64,000 bases of DNA from Anopheles merus. Taxonomy: Eukaryota > Arthropoda > Insecta > Diptera > Culicidae. Positions 37,902-51,147 of this stretch are shown piece after piece (position 1 is the first letter of the stretch; each line of letters begins with the position of its first letter). The notes below the pieces were generated by a model. That model was not told the DNA's origin and did not search any database. It worked only from the letters and a program-made list of their open reading frames with translations. The stretch is taken from positions 44,819,269 through 44,883,268 of the forward strand of contig NC_054083.1 in assembly GCF_017562075.2 (NCBI RefSeq). Direction: 5' to 3'. The translations under genes were made by a program, and so were the position numbers.

Positions 37902-40793
37902 CAAACTGCCACATTGACATGAAAAAACATATTTATGCTCACGCTGCGCTTGCCTAGCGAGCGCGCCTCATTGGCAGCCGGAACGGGGAGCGAAGAACGG
38001 AACACACACGGAAGAGTGTTTTATTGTTCCAGATCTATGGCAGCGAGGGCCGTTCCATGCGCACACACAATATTGAAGCAATCGTTTTTGAGCTCCCGCT
38101 TTGTTTTGTTTTGCTATCATTTCAAAACATAAAACCCCTCGCCGTGCACCGAAATGGGGTCCCTTCTCTGGGGTATAATTTTACAGGGTATGTGTATGTA
38201 TATGGCTGTGAAGGAGTTGCTGTGAGGCACTTGAATTATGGAGCGAAATGTGATGGAAATCGTAAAATCATAATACGCTTCTTTTGCAACCTTCTGTTTG
38301 ACTGCTTGCTTGCTTGCTTTTTGTCCTCGGGAGGGTCACATATCATAAAACGCAAACTCCTTCAATTCTCGATCTCCAACCAAATGGGCAAACTGGAAGA
38401 GTTGCTTGCATAAATATGAAAAGCATCAAATCATTCGAAAAGATGCCATAATGTCCCTGTTTTCCAGAGGATTAAAAAGTCATTCGAAAAGAACTCCTTC
38501 AAAGTCGACAATAAAACCCAACCGCCGGTACAATAATTACGCTCATCATCATGATGTGGCTGTTTTGACTTTTGAGGTTCCTATTTTGCTACTCCCTTTA
38601 AAGCAATTATCATTCAACGCTTTAATTCCCAATGATTCCCATGTTTTGACCCACCAGCTTGCAGGCCATCACTGCCAGGCCATCAAACCTGTCCGATTTT
38701 CCGGCCTCAGAAGTGCCGTTCTGGAGAGGCACAAGCCTCTGTTGCTTCTATCTGGCACCTCAGTTTTTAGGACCTACAATTGATGGCCGAATGATGGTTA
38801 AGGTTCGTTCATTGGGGCACAGCAAAGTTCGACACGCAAGTTCGACAAGTAGCGATGGCTTCACGCACATCGCCCCGGAGACACCGGAGGAAAGGGAGAG
38901 GCCTACAATTGGAGTTGGTTAGCTGGAACGATAAACAATTTATCATCACGCCAGCCGGAAAGTCCTTGACGGGGAAGGGCTTTTTGGCTGGTACAGTGGC
39001 ACACAAAATGGTTTACCAGGAAGAAAGTACACATTTTCCGCCGTTAAAAATGTAGATTTAATTTGCAATAATTTGAAAGAGCGTTTAACTGAAGTGTTAT
39101 TTTAAAATATCCCCAAAAACTCCATCAAACTTCTACGAATAGCTTCTAGTGCGCACAACATTGTAGCCATTCTGAAACTGATCCTTCAACGTAGCGCCCG
39201 GACGGATAAACGAACGGACTGCAACGTCACGGAAACCACACGCACATCGAACCGCACCAAGGCTTCAGCCTGGTTGCTGCCACCGAAAAACCACAACCAC
39301 AGGACGGTCCTGATACGGTAGTAGTTCCTGATTCGCCTCGATTTTGCCTCGTACCTCGAGTTCGATCGCATCACAACCGGATGCTCGGGCAGCGAAAGGC
39401 GAAGGTGTCTTCTGTCGCTCTGTACTGCCAACGACCACCAGGACACAGGAATCAACGATTGCTCCCCATCCAGCCGGAAGCTGGTAATGGCGCACGGTGT
39501 GATCCTGTAGCTGCGAGGCTCACATTCACCATGGCGATGATGATGATGAAGCTTCCAACGGAAGCAGCAGTACCAGCAACATCATCATTACTAACACGAA
39601 CAACGATAAAATAAACGCATTTAACAGGATGACACAGACACAGGGAGAGTTCGCTGCGGGTCGAGGCTGGTGAAAAAGCTCTCCCAACTCGTTTGCTTTC
39701 TAATAAGCTTTATTAGTTGCTGCTTACTACTGCATTGACTTTTGCCAGTAGTAAGTGAGATGCTGCCGAACGCTTTCGGTGTAATTGCATTTGCTTCCAC
39801 TTTGGTTTTATTGGAACCCTTTTTTTTGGGACAATTGTTTTTTTTTCTGGGGCGAATGCAGATTACATTATGTAAATAGGGCCCCCCCCTCACTTAGAGC
39901 AAATGGCTCCTTAAACGGCCCCTTCGCCTTAATCCGTTTGGAGCGGCCCCGATGAGATTGCGCGCCAAATAGCCAACCTATCTGCATGCCTATTAGCACA
40001 TGGCATGTGTGTGTGTGTTTGTGTGATGTCACCCCGAGTACTGATAAAGTCGCACTTTCGAGAGCCCATTTACCCAATCACTAGCCCATCCGTTTTGTCG
40101 CCAGCGCGTCTGAAGCGGCCCTTCCGGTCGGGCTGTCAGTAGTTCCATTTCTATTCAAATCGAACCGCAGCCCGGTAGTGCCGGTGACAGAGAGAGCACG
40201 CGTGTGTGAGTGTGTGTGTGAGGATGTTGTGGCCCGGCGAAAGTGGCCGAATAATTTAAAAATTAATTCAATCATCCGAAGTAACTCCCGCCACCAGCTC
40301 CCGCAGGCTCAAGTGCACACGCAGGACCAATTACTCACTGGGCGGGTTCGGGGGAGGCCCGCCATTGTCCACAACATCACAAGTGCGCTCGTTTCGTGTG
40401 CTGCTCCTCCAATCGCTGGAGTTTCAAGAAGATGAAAAACAATTTAGCCAGATTTCAATTTCACTCCCTGTGTGTGTGTGTGTGTCTCATGCAGTGACAT
40501 CACTCCGTCCCCCCCGCCAGGAACATTTCAGCCGATGGTCCACAAATGGCCAGATTTAGCATTCGCAGTGCGCACTTGCGGATGTGATCGTCGGTGGCTA
40601 AAGGCTTCAATTGCCTTTTTTTGCTGTTGTACAGGGCCCGCTCTAACTGGCTATCACTTTCACTTCGAACTTGGAAGGAAGCTCGGGATAAAATTGTCCC
40701 CCTCCCGTGGTCCTCCACTGCTTCAACTGCCCTTGAAGCCAAAAGCCAACCGGCGAATGACAATGAGTTTTTCACTCTCACTGCCTAACAAGT

Positions 40794-40824
40794 GCACACG
40801 CGAGACACGATGTCTCGCGTGTGC
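40794..40824. repeat. Perfect 14-bp inverted repeat with 3-base loop
   Basis: GCACACGCGAGACA (40794-40807), loop CGA, then its exact reverse complement (40811-40824). It would form a very stable hairpin or cruciform. No gene end is recognisable nearby and the stem is not followed by a T-run. Confidence 0.95.
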
Positions 40825-41856
40825 CTTTCGATGTGCTGCCATCCAGTGCTGGCATGTCGCATTCTGCTCGCAAAGTGGCTGGCCATGATGTGGCCATGTG
40901 CGCATCGGTTCGCTTTTTCTGTTGTGCTGTCCCTCCCGTACCCGCGGACGCTGTTTGGCACGATTTGTGGAGTGTACCTGACACAAACGGTTTCATGTTT
41001 CACGCATGATACTTCAGGCGGGGGGAAAAACTGGAGAGTGAGCAGTGGCACAAATCCACCGAACAACACATGGATAAAAAAAAACCCTCCCCCTGCTTGA
41101 CGAGGAAATCGACTCGCACATACAAACACATCGCGGTCCAAATGACGTTTCGGGAAAGCGCTGTGTACGCACACGGCGTGGCTACCTAGATTGGGACGCT
41201 TTTGTCGTTAAAGTTTGGTAGGAGTGGGAGGGGGGGGGGGGAGACGAGAGCGCAATGGACAAGCGCGAACGACAGCGCCGCTGGGAATAAAACAAACGCA
41301 AATATCACCGCGAAGGGGTTCTTTTTTGCTTTTTACCAAAAAAACAGCGCACAGCAACATGACCAACGAATCCCGATGTCAGTTTTTTCCGCCTCTGCTT
41401 CGCTTTGAAGGACGGAAAGGAATAATCGAAAACGATGACACGATGATTAGCGTTTCGGTGTTCGGCTTTCGGCCGCTCGCGGCGCGTTCATACCCAAGGA
41501 ACACGGGCGGATAGGCGGATAATCAAAATCTCTGTACGCCAGTTATGTTATGCGTTGTGGTTGAGGTTTTTTGCTTTTGTGCTACATCCATTTTACAGTA
41601 CAGTTTTCATTACAAACGCGTGTCCGCTGTTCCAGCCATCGTACCGTCCGATGGGGAGATCGATGGAGGCGCCCGGTGCTCCATCCATCCCCATCGGACC
41701 CATGGGGTGGAGGAGGATGGGTTTTCATTAATCTCGACGTGTTGTGGATGTGTTTTACGAGTGCCGGGATTGAATTTGAATGGGGAAGCATTTTCCCGCC
41801 GAGCGAAGGTGATTTACGGTGTTTTAATTGGCAGGCCATAAAACACTATATAGGAC

Positions 41857-41871
41857 GGGGGGGGGGGGGGG
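41857..41871. repeat. Poly-G run, 15 bases
   Basis: A homopolymer of 15 Gs at the border between GC-richer DNA and an AT-rich island. Confidence 0.95.
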
Positions 41872-43818
41872 TTTGTATGACAAATAGCAAAATTTTGGGT
41901 TCTGAAATTTATTTTAAAATTATTTTTTACAGTTTCTAATGCATAAGAAATAGTAACAAAATATAACCTTTTAAATGAACAAATTTGACCTTATTTTGTT
42001 GTTGTTTCAGTTTTGGTTAGATTTAAAATATAAAGATTATGCAAAATTCTTGTAAAATTCGCATAAAAGATATGATTCAAATAGGACACGTTAAAAGAAA
42101 AACATAAATATGGCATGTAAAGTGCTAAATATTTGATTATTTTATCTAAAATATTTCGTTTGAGGAAGAGTGTGTCCAGGCAATCGTTCATTATTTCTTC
42201 CAGCACTATCAAACTCAATCATTCTGCATCTGAATCACGTTCAGGCACCTGCTTAAGAACAACGTCTCCCTACGTACCCTTCCCCCAGGCACTATCACCA
42301 CTCCGCTCACGGTGGTAGCCATAAACCATAAACTAAACCAGCCCAATCACACAAACCCACCCAAAATCTCAAAAAGAACCCTATCACACCCAACAACAAC
42401 AACAAAAAAGAAACAAAATAAACACATCGATCTCGATCGTTGTTGGAAAAAGACGAACGACGCCAACCATTCCCCCCCCCCCAGGTCCACAGCAAGGAAA
42501 TAAATCGAGGTCAGTTACGCATAAAATTAAAAATAACGACCATCCACGACGTGTCTGCCATTGAAATATTGATGATGATAAGAAACGGACCGGGTGGATG
42601 AGGAAGCCAGCAAACGGTAAAAAAAAAAAACAAACCGAAAACCAAAAAGGAACACTTTTATGTGCCAAAGGGAGTGTTAGATGAGTGAATAAGAGCTACC
42701 TTTGCAAAAGAAAAAAGACAAAAAAACCAACACGGGTGTTCATAAATTTTCTGCACGTGTTTTTCGTCCTGCGGGACAGACGCGCCGACGCACACCAATA
42801 CACCGAAAGGAAAACCACCACTACGGCCATCACTCTGCCGGCATTCAAGATTGGTGCTAACTGCAGCCAAATACACACAGTGGAAATACAACTACTTGCG
42901 CGTAAATATCTATCATAAGGAAGTAAAAACTGCAAAACAGGGGACACCCTTCCCTTCCCCGCCACCAAACCTCCCCCAAAAAGGGAAATTGTTTGCGAAA
43001 AAATGACATTCGAAATAAATCCCAACAACACACACACGTTGCTGCACGTTGGATACTACATGCCACACACTATAGGAAGACGAAAACGACAACGACGACC
43101 AAACACTCCATAAATCTTGTCTCATTAAATGATTTATTCATGGTCTCTATGCCTAGGCCATCCGGGGCAATATCTCACTGCGGTGGATGCCTCTCCGTTA
43201 GGTTACAGTAGCCACCAGGGGAGAGAGAGAAAAAAAACCATTCGAAATGGGGCGCAAGCCCTGTTTATTGAAAGTTTTGTTACCAGTTTTGTGATCTTCA
43301 AAGCGATGGTAAAGATACTCCCTTTTATCGACATATTTTAAAAGCCAACTTAAAATGCCACAAAAGCACGAAAACGGGACATAACTGGTAGCAGAAGTAT
43401 CTCAGCTCACAAACATGATGGTTCAAAAAAGGGTTAAAAAATTATCGATTTTTCCCTTGCAACTGCTAAACCTTCTACAGCCTTAAAGTTATCATTTACG
43501 AGCTTGCTGATTTTTTCACTCAAAAAAGGCGTTCTAAAATATGCTCCAACAGGACAGCCCGAGCCCAATCGAACCGTGTGTATGTGTGGTCGGTAAAATA
43601 CAAATTTGTGTGTGTCTTTCATCGAAAAAAAGAAGGATATTAGAACTACCTCACGGGCCGCTCAAAATCGCCACCCCCCATCCGGACAAGGAAAAATGGG
43701 GAAAATGGTTGCACAGGAAGGAAAATTTGCACACGCGCGTATACTACCTCGGGAGGGTTACATGCGTCAAGGGAAGAAGACAAGCACCAACAACGCACAC
43801 ATAGATAAATGTGTCTGG

Positions 43819-43820
<2 letters not shown>

Positions 43821-43857
<37 letters not shown>
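43821..43857. repeat. (GT)18 microsatellite
   Basis: A perfect GT dinucleotide run of about 37 bases. Confidence 0.97.
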
Positions 43858-43860
<3 letters not shown>

Positions 43861-43924
43861 CCCCTTGTAGTGTGTTTTGGAACAGATTGGAGGAATCGAA
43901 TTATTTGACGCTTTTGATGATATA

Positions 43925-43955
43925 AAATGGTTCCCTTGTTTCAAGAGAACCATTT
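43925..43955. repeat. 14-position stem-loop with one mismatch
   Basis: AAATGGTTC-C-CTTG, loop TTT, CAAG-A-GAACCATTT. It sits just after the (GT)18 run, at the start of an AT-rich island. Confidence 0.9.
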
Positions 43956-44839
43956 AGCTATAAAAATAACTTTGTTAATTTTATGAACAATTTTTGTGAA
44001 ATTATCAATTTATTAGAAAATAATATAGTACTACTTTATAATGCATTTAAATGTATTTATTTCACTTAAAATTGTTATCCTTCTGTTAAAATTAGTATCC
44101 CCGCTAAAACACAACGACTACGAACCGCTCCCTAGAAACCATTGAAAGTGAAATGCAGTCCTCACTCACATTGTACATTGTCCCGGTGCCGCCCGACACA
44201 CCACCCAGACGGCCCTTGCAACCCGGGAAGCCAACAGCGAAACTCCAAAATGCATGCCAGGGCGTCAGGCGAGATTCCTTAAATTCCACACACGCACCGT
44301 GAAACTTTCGACTGTCTCGGGGACTACTGGCTCGTGATGATCATGCTGACTGCTGCTGCTGCTCCTCACGGGAGCTGTCTGACCCCGATTCCAACGCAGG
44401 GAGCAGGGAGAGAGAGAAAGAGTGCTGTAGAGGGAGAGAGGAAGCGGGGAAAGCTTTTTTACGACGGATTTATTGCACGGTCGCGCGTTCGCTATCGTAC
44501 CTCAGAGCGAGAACTCTGGCGAGACATGAAATGAATTTCCATTTTCACTTCCATAGGGTGTGTATGTGTGTTGCAAAAACAGCTGATCGGTGTGTGTGAG
44601 TGTGTGTGTGAGTGTGTTGAATGTTTTGTTTTCCCACTTCCAGTAGGTGAAGGGCATTACATGAACTGGAATTCAGAGAAAAACTGGAAAAAATGCATGA
44701 AATGTTTTGCTGGAATTATATGTTTTCCTCAAACTTTTCATCCATTTTTTGCCATTCAACTTTTAAGCCTTTCCCGCATAAGATCTCCTGCACACTCTTC
44801 TCTGAGCTCTCCTGAATTCCACTGACCCACCAAATAAAT

Positions 44840-44859
44840 CCCCCCCCCCCCCCCCCCCC
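44840..44859. repeat. Poly-C run, 20 bases
   Basis: A homopolymer of 20 Cs, the longest of several C or G runs in the window. The exact length may be uncertain because sequencing errors are common in such runs. Confidence 0.95.
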
Positions 44860-47329
44860 ATTGATCATTGGCAGCAAGCGAAAAGTGGCAAGAATTAGAA
44901 TGCTTTAACCCCCGGTGCGTGCCATTTTTCGCAAAATCGCTACCACCGTACGCGGGCTGCTGGTGCGCTAAATGCAACAGAGTTTATGCAAAGCGCGACC
45001 TTCGAGATTAACGGATAAGTGTTGCAGCAATCTGAACGCTTGCTGCAGCAGCGTCAAACGCCGGCTGCCGTCCCACCGTCTTCGACAAGCATTCTTAACC
45101 GAGGCGCGCTACGGTTCCGGTACAGTTTGAGACCTTCTTGCTTTCGGTCCTTCTGTGTGTGTGTGTGTGTGTATGTCCTTCCCTTCCCCTTGTGCTTAAT
45201 ATGTTTGATCAGTTTCCGATCGTGTTCGTCGGTTGATTTGAAAGATTTAGCGAAACAAACAAAAGCATCGTTAGCCGTGATCCTGCCTGGTGATGTGAGC
45301 GCTTCCTTCCCAGTGGTTGGCATGGCAGCAATCTGAGATGCGTAAAGAACGGCGGGTAGTAGAGAGACCCTGTGGTTGAAATCCAATCGACGGAACGGTC
45401 CACCGTCAACGTTCTCGGGGCTCTTTTCTTCTCTAGCTTCTGTTGGAATGTTCAAAAATCATCATCAGCGAGACACGACACGACGAATTGGAAATTTTGC
45501 CGAGATGAAAGGAAAATCAATCCCGCACGGTAATGGGGAGCTGCTTTGTCTCTTTTTTGCTTTTCTCTCTTTCTCTTCACTTTTGATATACCATTTTCCA
45601 ATCATCTCCAAATCAAGCAGGCCGTAGAAATCACAAAACACACACACACACATACACACACCAAGCCATTTCGTAAAGGCAGCCGAAGGTCATGCCCCTT
45701 TTCGGGGCACGCCGAAGCACTCAGCCGAAGAACTCCTTTCGCCCGCGCCACCGGACCGGGCGATGTGATTTGTTGTTCCGGGCTTCAGGGGGCTGGCCGT
45801 GCCCGCTCCCTCTCTTCCCCCCTATCGCACCGCACCACGCTGGACAAATAGAAAGCGGGCAGCACGGACAGGGAACGTTGCGGGCGTCCGTTGCTTCCTT
45901 GCGTTGGGTAGATTCATCCAGGTTGCCTAGGATACGGAGCATGCGCCAACTTGGAGGCTTTCTCGGTCGATGAGGGATCGCTTGATTGGAAGGGAGCGAG
46001 GGTTTGACGACACATCTATCCCCTCCCCCCCTGCTTCTTTCTCCCGGAAAGAGGAAAGGATGCGCAACTGGGATAGACATACAGTGTGTGAGAGAGAAAA
46101 AGAGAGATGATAGGAAGCGACGGCTAAAAGAGAAGAAGGAAAAAAGAGACTACCGGGAATTAATATTCACATCACTTCATTTTCATCTGACGGCTGACAT
46201 CTTCCCAGTGTGGGTATGTATGTGTGTGCGTGTGAAGGTGGGATAAGGGGTAGAAACGGTTCGGTGAAGGTGAAATCAACACTAACACATCTAAACGCAT
46301 CCACGTCGGCCCGCCCCGGTCGGTTGCACCTTATCAAACAGAGAAACACCCACACACGGACGTCCGTCGAGTCCTCACGTACGGTCGGAATCAAAGGATG
46401 CCCATACCGGGGGGGGGGGACAGGGGCTTCGGAGGGAAAGGGGTACGCCAGTGCCGTGCACCATATTCGACGCGTCCGCCTGTCACCGCACATTTACCTC
46501 TCTGCCAGCCAAGGGGACGGTTCTCCGCGGGTCGGGCAGCACAGCGAGGCACCAAAGCCAGCACAGCATAGGCAGCTCGTGACATCCGATAACAAGCGAT
46601 AGTACAGCAGCCGGGAACAATGTCAACATAAAACATTTGCCCCCTCCTCCCCTTCTGTTCCGCTCCGTCCCAGTCGTTTCCTTCTTTCGGACCCGCTGAA
46701 CAGGAGCAACGGTGCACCGTGTTTGCATCATTTTTAAAACCCAATAAACACCGCGCTTGAGGTTAAGGCTTTTTAAGTACCAGAGAGCCCGTTAGACTGA
46801 TGCTTTAATTAGAAGAACGGTGTACCACAAAAAGGTTTTGCGTGCAGTTTGCTTCGCAGGGAAGGATCAATCTTTGTTCGTTATCATTGGGATGAGCTAA
46901 CGAGGGCCGTTTTGGGAAGCATTCAACTGATGCTGCTTGGCTGTAAATGTAAACTTTATTGCAAAGGAGTACAAAATGAGGTGTCACTTGTTGACACATT
47001 TTTATTGCATGATTTCAAGAACATCTGTTTGGTACGTTTGGTTTCAATTGAATGAAGCAGTTTCACTTTGTTGTCTTTAATTTGAAGTCCCTTCAAGTCC
47101 CTCCCCGAGAATTTCGCTGAATCTGGTTAGTTGAAGTCAACATATTGAGTTTTAAATTAAATAACTTAGACAATCGAATTCTAGAAACATACCAAGGACT
47201 TGGACACGGCATTTTATTACATTTCTGGAAGATTATGCTGGATCGAACTTCTGACACGATGTCCGAACATAATTAGTTACTATTAATCTTTATTTGAAAT
47301 TAAATGAACCTTTAATTTACTCATACTGA

Positions 47330-47518
47330 TATCTCGCCTGTCCCCTGGTACAGTCGTCCACTTGCATGTGTTCAAGCCCCGTCGTGACCGTGTGCCTCAC
47401 AGGGTTGACTATCCTGTTATGAGAAAATAACAAATCACAGATAGTCAACCCATTAGTGGTAAAGATAGGCCCCAAATTGACTAATGTTGTTGTACCCAAT
47501 AAGAAGAATAAGAAGAGG
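47330..47518 (+). mobile_element. SINE200-like tRNA-derived SINE
   Basis: The copy contains a box-B-like TGTTCAAGCCCC (47369-47380), followed by GACCGTGTGCC, then GGGTTGACTATCCTGTTATG, then ATAACAAATCACA and GTTGTTGTACC, and ends in an AAG-rich tail (AATAAGAAGAATAAGAAGAG). This order matches the anopheline SINE200 type as I remember it. The 5' tRNA head is weak, so the left boundary is approximate. An internal perfect 12-bp inverted repeat (47402-47413 with 47440-47451) is described as a finding. Confidence 0.7.
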
Positions 47519-48235
47519 ATATCAACCATTTATTTGATACGCAAATAAGTTCTCGGGCCGAGACATCTTCCAAACGTCAACATTTATTTTTAGTCGCTTT
47601 TGACATCTATTTCCACTCAATATGTTCATGTCTGTCTGCCCAAAATCTTGCCCATGCACACAGAATACATCCATCCAGAGTTTCCAGACATAATAATCAT
47701 TAGCCAATGCTAATGTGAGATTGTTTCCCTCGTATCATTTCCCGCCAAGAACACATCACAATCATGCCAACTCACACTGACTGTCTGAAGCATACTTCAG
47801 TCCTAAAAGCAAAGGTTTACATGAAACGTCTTAAAACTTCACCAATTCCTACGACACCTGCATAGATCCACATGTTTTGCCAACAACCATCCTCACGTTT
47901 AACTGCGCTCTGATTATCTCATCACCGCGTGGCGTGAAATCCAACAACCAAGCACCATTGTTATGCACCACCAGGACTAATGTCACGTTTAATTATGCCC
48001 TTCTGCCGACCGTCCCCGTCCTTTGCATAATATTTAAATATAAATACATCGTTAAGCAACTTGTTGCAACCCGAGAGGGTGCAGGAGATCGTTCAACTTT
48101 GCTACAAAATTGGGCTTTCCACTGCGTTCCTTCGCGCAATCTTTAAGCGGGGCTCGATTTTAAAGCAATTTCCCTTTTCCGCGCGCGCACACACAGGTGG
48201 TCACGGTGCCAGAATTCGGGACCTATGGTTAGTTT

Positions 48236-48237
<2 letters not shown>

Positions 48238-48267
<30 letters not shown>

Positions 48268-48268
48268 T
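48238..48268. repeat. (AGT)10 trinucleotide repeat
   Basis: A perfect AGT/TAG trinucleotide run of about 31 bases. It produces a poly-Tyr frame on the minus strand that has no coding meaning. Confidence 0.97.
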
Positions 48269-48732
48269 GGCCCTTTTCACTGCATCAGTAAATGCAATGC
48301 AATCGAGTGTCCACAATACACACACACTCTGTGGGTGTGTGAGTGTAAAACCTCACAATTACGAACCATCTGGCGAGCCGACGTTTTGTAACTGCAATAG
48401 GAAAGTGTCACCCAATAGAAGAAACCACAGGCGCACAGACCGTTGCCACAAGCGAGGGAAAGTGACGGAGGGAAATTTTGGTTCCTGCTTCCTGCACACG
48501 GTACGGGATGCCGAGACGCAGACCATCTCTGAAAACCATTCACCCTTACTACCTCTTTCTCTCTCCCTCTCTCTCTCTCCCAACTTAAACCCACAGCTGG
48601 AATGCGGTCGTCAGTCGACGATTCACACAAAAAGGGGAAGACGAAATTTATCAACTTGCCATTATGTGCATTTAATGTATGGTAAATTATGCAAATTTTA
48701 TTACGCAAACTTCATGCGTACGTGGACAGTCA

Positions 48733-48733
<1 letters not shown>

Positions 48734-48764
<31 letters not shown>
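48734..48764. repeat. (CTG)10 trinucleotide repeat
   Basis: GCT/CTG units, about 31 bases, without interruption. Frames across it give Leu, Ala or Cys runs. CTG runs can form hairpins in single strands. Confidence 0.97.
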
Positions 48765-48766
<2 letters not shown>

Positions 48767-50591
48767 ACGGGGTGGTGGTTGCGACGGCGACGGCCTTCTA
48801 CACGTCATCGAAGACCTGTGTGTGTCTGTGCCACTGCTTCCTTCGGCCTGATACTGCATGGTCGGATCATTGTAACCGGGCTTAATTTCAGGGGGCCCGA
48901 AAACCCCAGACGCCTTACGCCGGGAGTGTTGAAGTTTCGCCATCCATCCATTCGCCTGCAACCGATCCCATTTGGGGTGACATTGTCCATCATCACTGCA
49001 CGGTTCGGTTCTCGGTCGGAGGGTCAACAAATAGGGACACTTGTTTTTTAGCCACAGAGCACCAGGGAAGAAGAGGACGATGTAGTAAAGCGATTGCGAA
49101 CTGCACTGTCGCACTGTACGGATGGATTACCCTGAGGTTGAACCAGAGCAAATCGGTATCGATTTTTAGTGCCCCGCTCGAGGTATAGCAACACAGTTTG
49201 GCCACAGTATGCAACAGCAAAAGCGTTCGTTTTTATTCTCCTTTTTGGTGAAATAAATTCACAAGTAAGCGCTAAAATGAAAAATGTCATGCAATTTAAT
49301 CCTCTGCCACACGACAATAGTACCAACGTACGTACCAAACAATCAACCAAAAAAAAGTCAATCCCAACCATGATCGTTTCGTTACCGACAGAAGTTGTTT
49401 GGCAACGTTGTATAGGCCGCTCCTTCCGGTCACATTTAACCCATTCCTTACGCGCGCGACATCCTGCAGGTTCTTGGGCTCTCTCTCTCTGTGTTCAATA
49501 AAGCGCAACAGTGTGTGCGGATTGAAAACGGAGCCACAAATGTTACGAATTGCTGGCGAGCACGAACGCAACAACACGGCAGCAGCAACAGGAAAAGGGG
49601 ATTGGGAAATTTGGGAAAGATTTTTCATTATTAATACGCTTACGTGTTGTGAGTCATTTCTTGTGGATTATGATTAAAGCAACAACCTGGCAAACCTGGA
49701 ACCAACCTGGTGGCGTCGCTGTTTCGACCCGTTGCTATGGTTGCTGTGTTGGTCGTTTGTTCTCCAAAAACGGATTGCGTTCCTACCGATGGCATTACGG
49801 TATTGTCGTTGGGAAAATGGGAATATCGATTGTTATTGATGTTTCCACACCTGCCGAGGGAAGCAATGAGAAATTGAGGCTCTTAACTTCTGAACTGGTT
49901 GATTTTTATCATTTAAAATAAGTCCAAAACAGGCCGTCTCTTCAATCTTTCACACAGCAAAAGCCTTCATGGGAAACAAACTATAAACCGGCTGCATGTA
50001 TGTTGAGCAATTTTATTGTAAAATCCACACACCCAAATCATCACCAAAGCATCACAGCTCCACAAGCGAAAGGAGCTGCCAGAACCATAAAAACAGCATC
50101 TTTTCAGCCGGCCAATCAACCCGGCCGTTTTTTTTTTTTTAAACCTAGGGCAAAAAGCTAGGAAAAAGTGGTTTTATATATATTTATGCTTTCGCATTTT
50201 AAATTAATAGCTCGACAATTGTGGCCCCCACATAAACCGGTGGCATTGGAGCATAAACATTTTGATGGCGAGAGAAACACCGCAGTGTGGAGAATGTGGG
50301 AGCCAACATTTTACGGCTCAGCACATATTGCACATCACTTTTAAAGCATATTTCACGTACACACACTTGCTTAGCGCGCTCAGATGAGGTTAGAAAATTG
50401 GGTGATAAAGTGTTCGCTGGATGGAGAAAGATGGCAAGGAACCAGAGGGTTTCGTCTTGATTATGGATTGTAGTACTTGGCTAAAAGGAAACACACAGTA
50501 ATGATAAATTGATTCATAAAGTCAACATTTTTGCTCTTTCTTCAGCCTATTACACACAAAAGGTTTGTGTTGCATGTGTCATTTCATCTTA

Positions 50592-51067
50592 CAGGGTTTA
50601 CCAGCATAATAAACAACTGTCCACTTGTTTATAACAATAGTCGTTTTGAATAGACACCGCTGTCTACCACTTGCTCACACGTCAGATGGTGTAAGCTACT
50701 CTGTCCAATTCAATAACACAATTTTCGCCTTGGATTAGCAACTGTCAGATTCGGCACAGTTTGTTTTGTTGGGACAAATTTTGCCAAAACCAAACATTTT
50801 TAAACACGTTTATTTTATTCAAGCAATATGCAGTATAAACCATACATTTCAATAAATCAAAACATTAATTTTGTTAATTACACAACAACCACAATAAACC
50901 GTGCCGAATCCGACCGTTGTGCAATCGAAGGCGAAAATTGTGTTATTGAATTGGACAGAGTAGCTTACACCATCTGACGTGTGAGCAAGTGGTAGACAGC
51001 GGTGTCTATACAAAACGACTATTGTTATAAACAAGTGAACAGTTGTTTTATATGCTGGTAAACCCTG
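50592..51067. mobile_element. 476-bp foldback MITE with ~175-bp terminal inverted repeats and TA target duplication
   Basis: The left arm (50592-50766) and right arm (50893-51067) are near-perfect inverted copies. Both ends begin CAGGGTTTACCAGCAT and continue for about 170 bases with only scattered mismatches and no net length change, up to a GGCAC motif next to the loop. About 126 bases of AT-rich DNA separate the arms. The element is flanked by TA on both sides (50590-50591 and 51068-51069), as expected for Tc1/mariner-type insertion. It has no transposase reading frame, so it is a non-autonomous element. I cannot name the family. The low arm divergence suggests a fairly recent insertion, or arms kept alike by conversion. 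Confidence 0.92.
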
Positions 51068-51147
51068 TAATCATGTGAAGCACTAAATACAGAGAGGTGT
51101 AAACTCACAATCCTTTAATAGCTTGCGCGCAGCGGTTTTTGCGCGAA

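Larger units (their letters stand above)
34868..41856. other. Non-coding interval including an AT-rich island at 36190-36720
   Basis: There is no convincing gene except the doubtful minus-strand first exon at 37792-37901. It contains a G10 run (35581), an AT dinucleotide tract (37578-37592), a G12 run (41230), GT tracts (37019, 40205, 40470) and the perfect hairpin at 40794. Positions 36190-36720 are strongly AT-rich. Confidence 0.55.
41872..47329. other. Non-coding interval with AT-rich patches
   Basis: AT-rich patches lie at 41872-42180, 43920-44100 and 47040-47320. Between them the DNA is GC-richer with GT, GA and C/G runs. No supported gene. Confidence 0.55.
47519..50589. other. Non-coding interval with trinucleotide repeats
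   Basis: It contains the AGT and CTG repeats and a CT tract (48558-48580). A plus-strand frame at 49550-49921 (123 codons, ending SELVDFYHLK) looks somewhat protein-like but has no recognisable domain. Confidence 0.5.

Noticed and set aside
49550..49921. 123-codon plus-strand frame ending SELVDFYHLK
   Set aside because: The peptide looks somewhat natural, but the first part is simple sequence and no domain or splice support exists.
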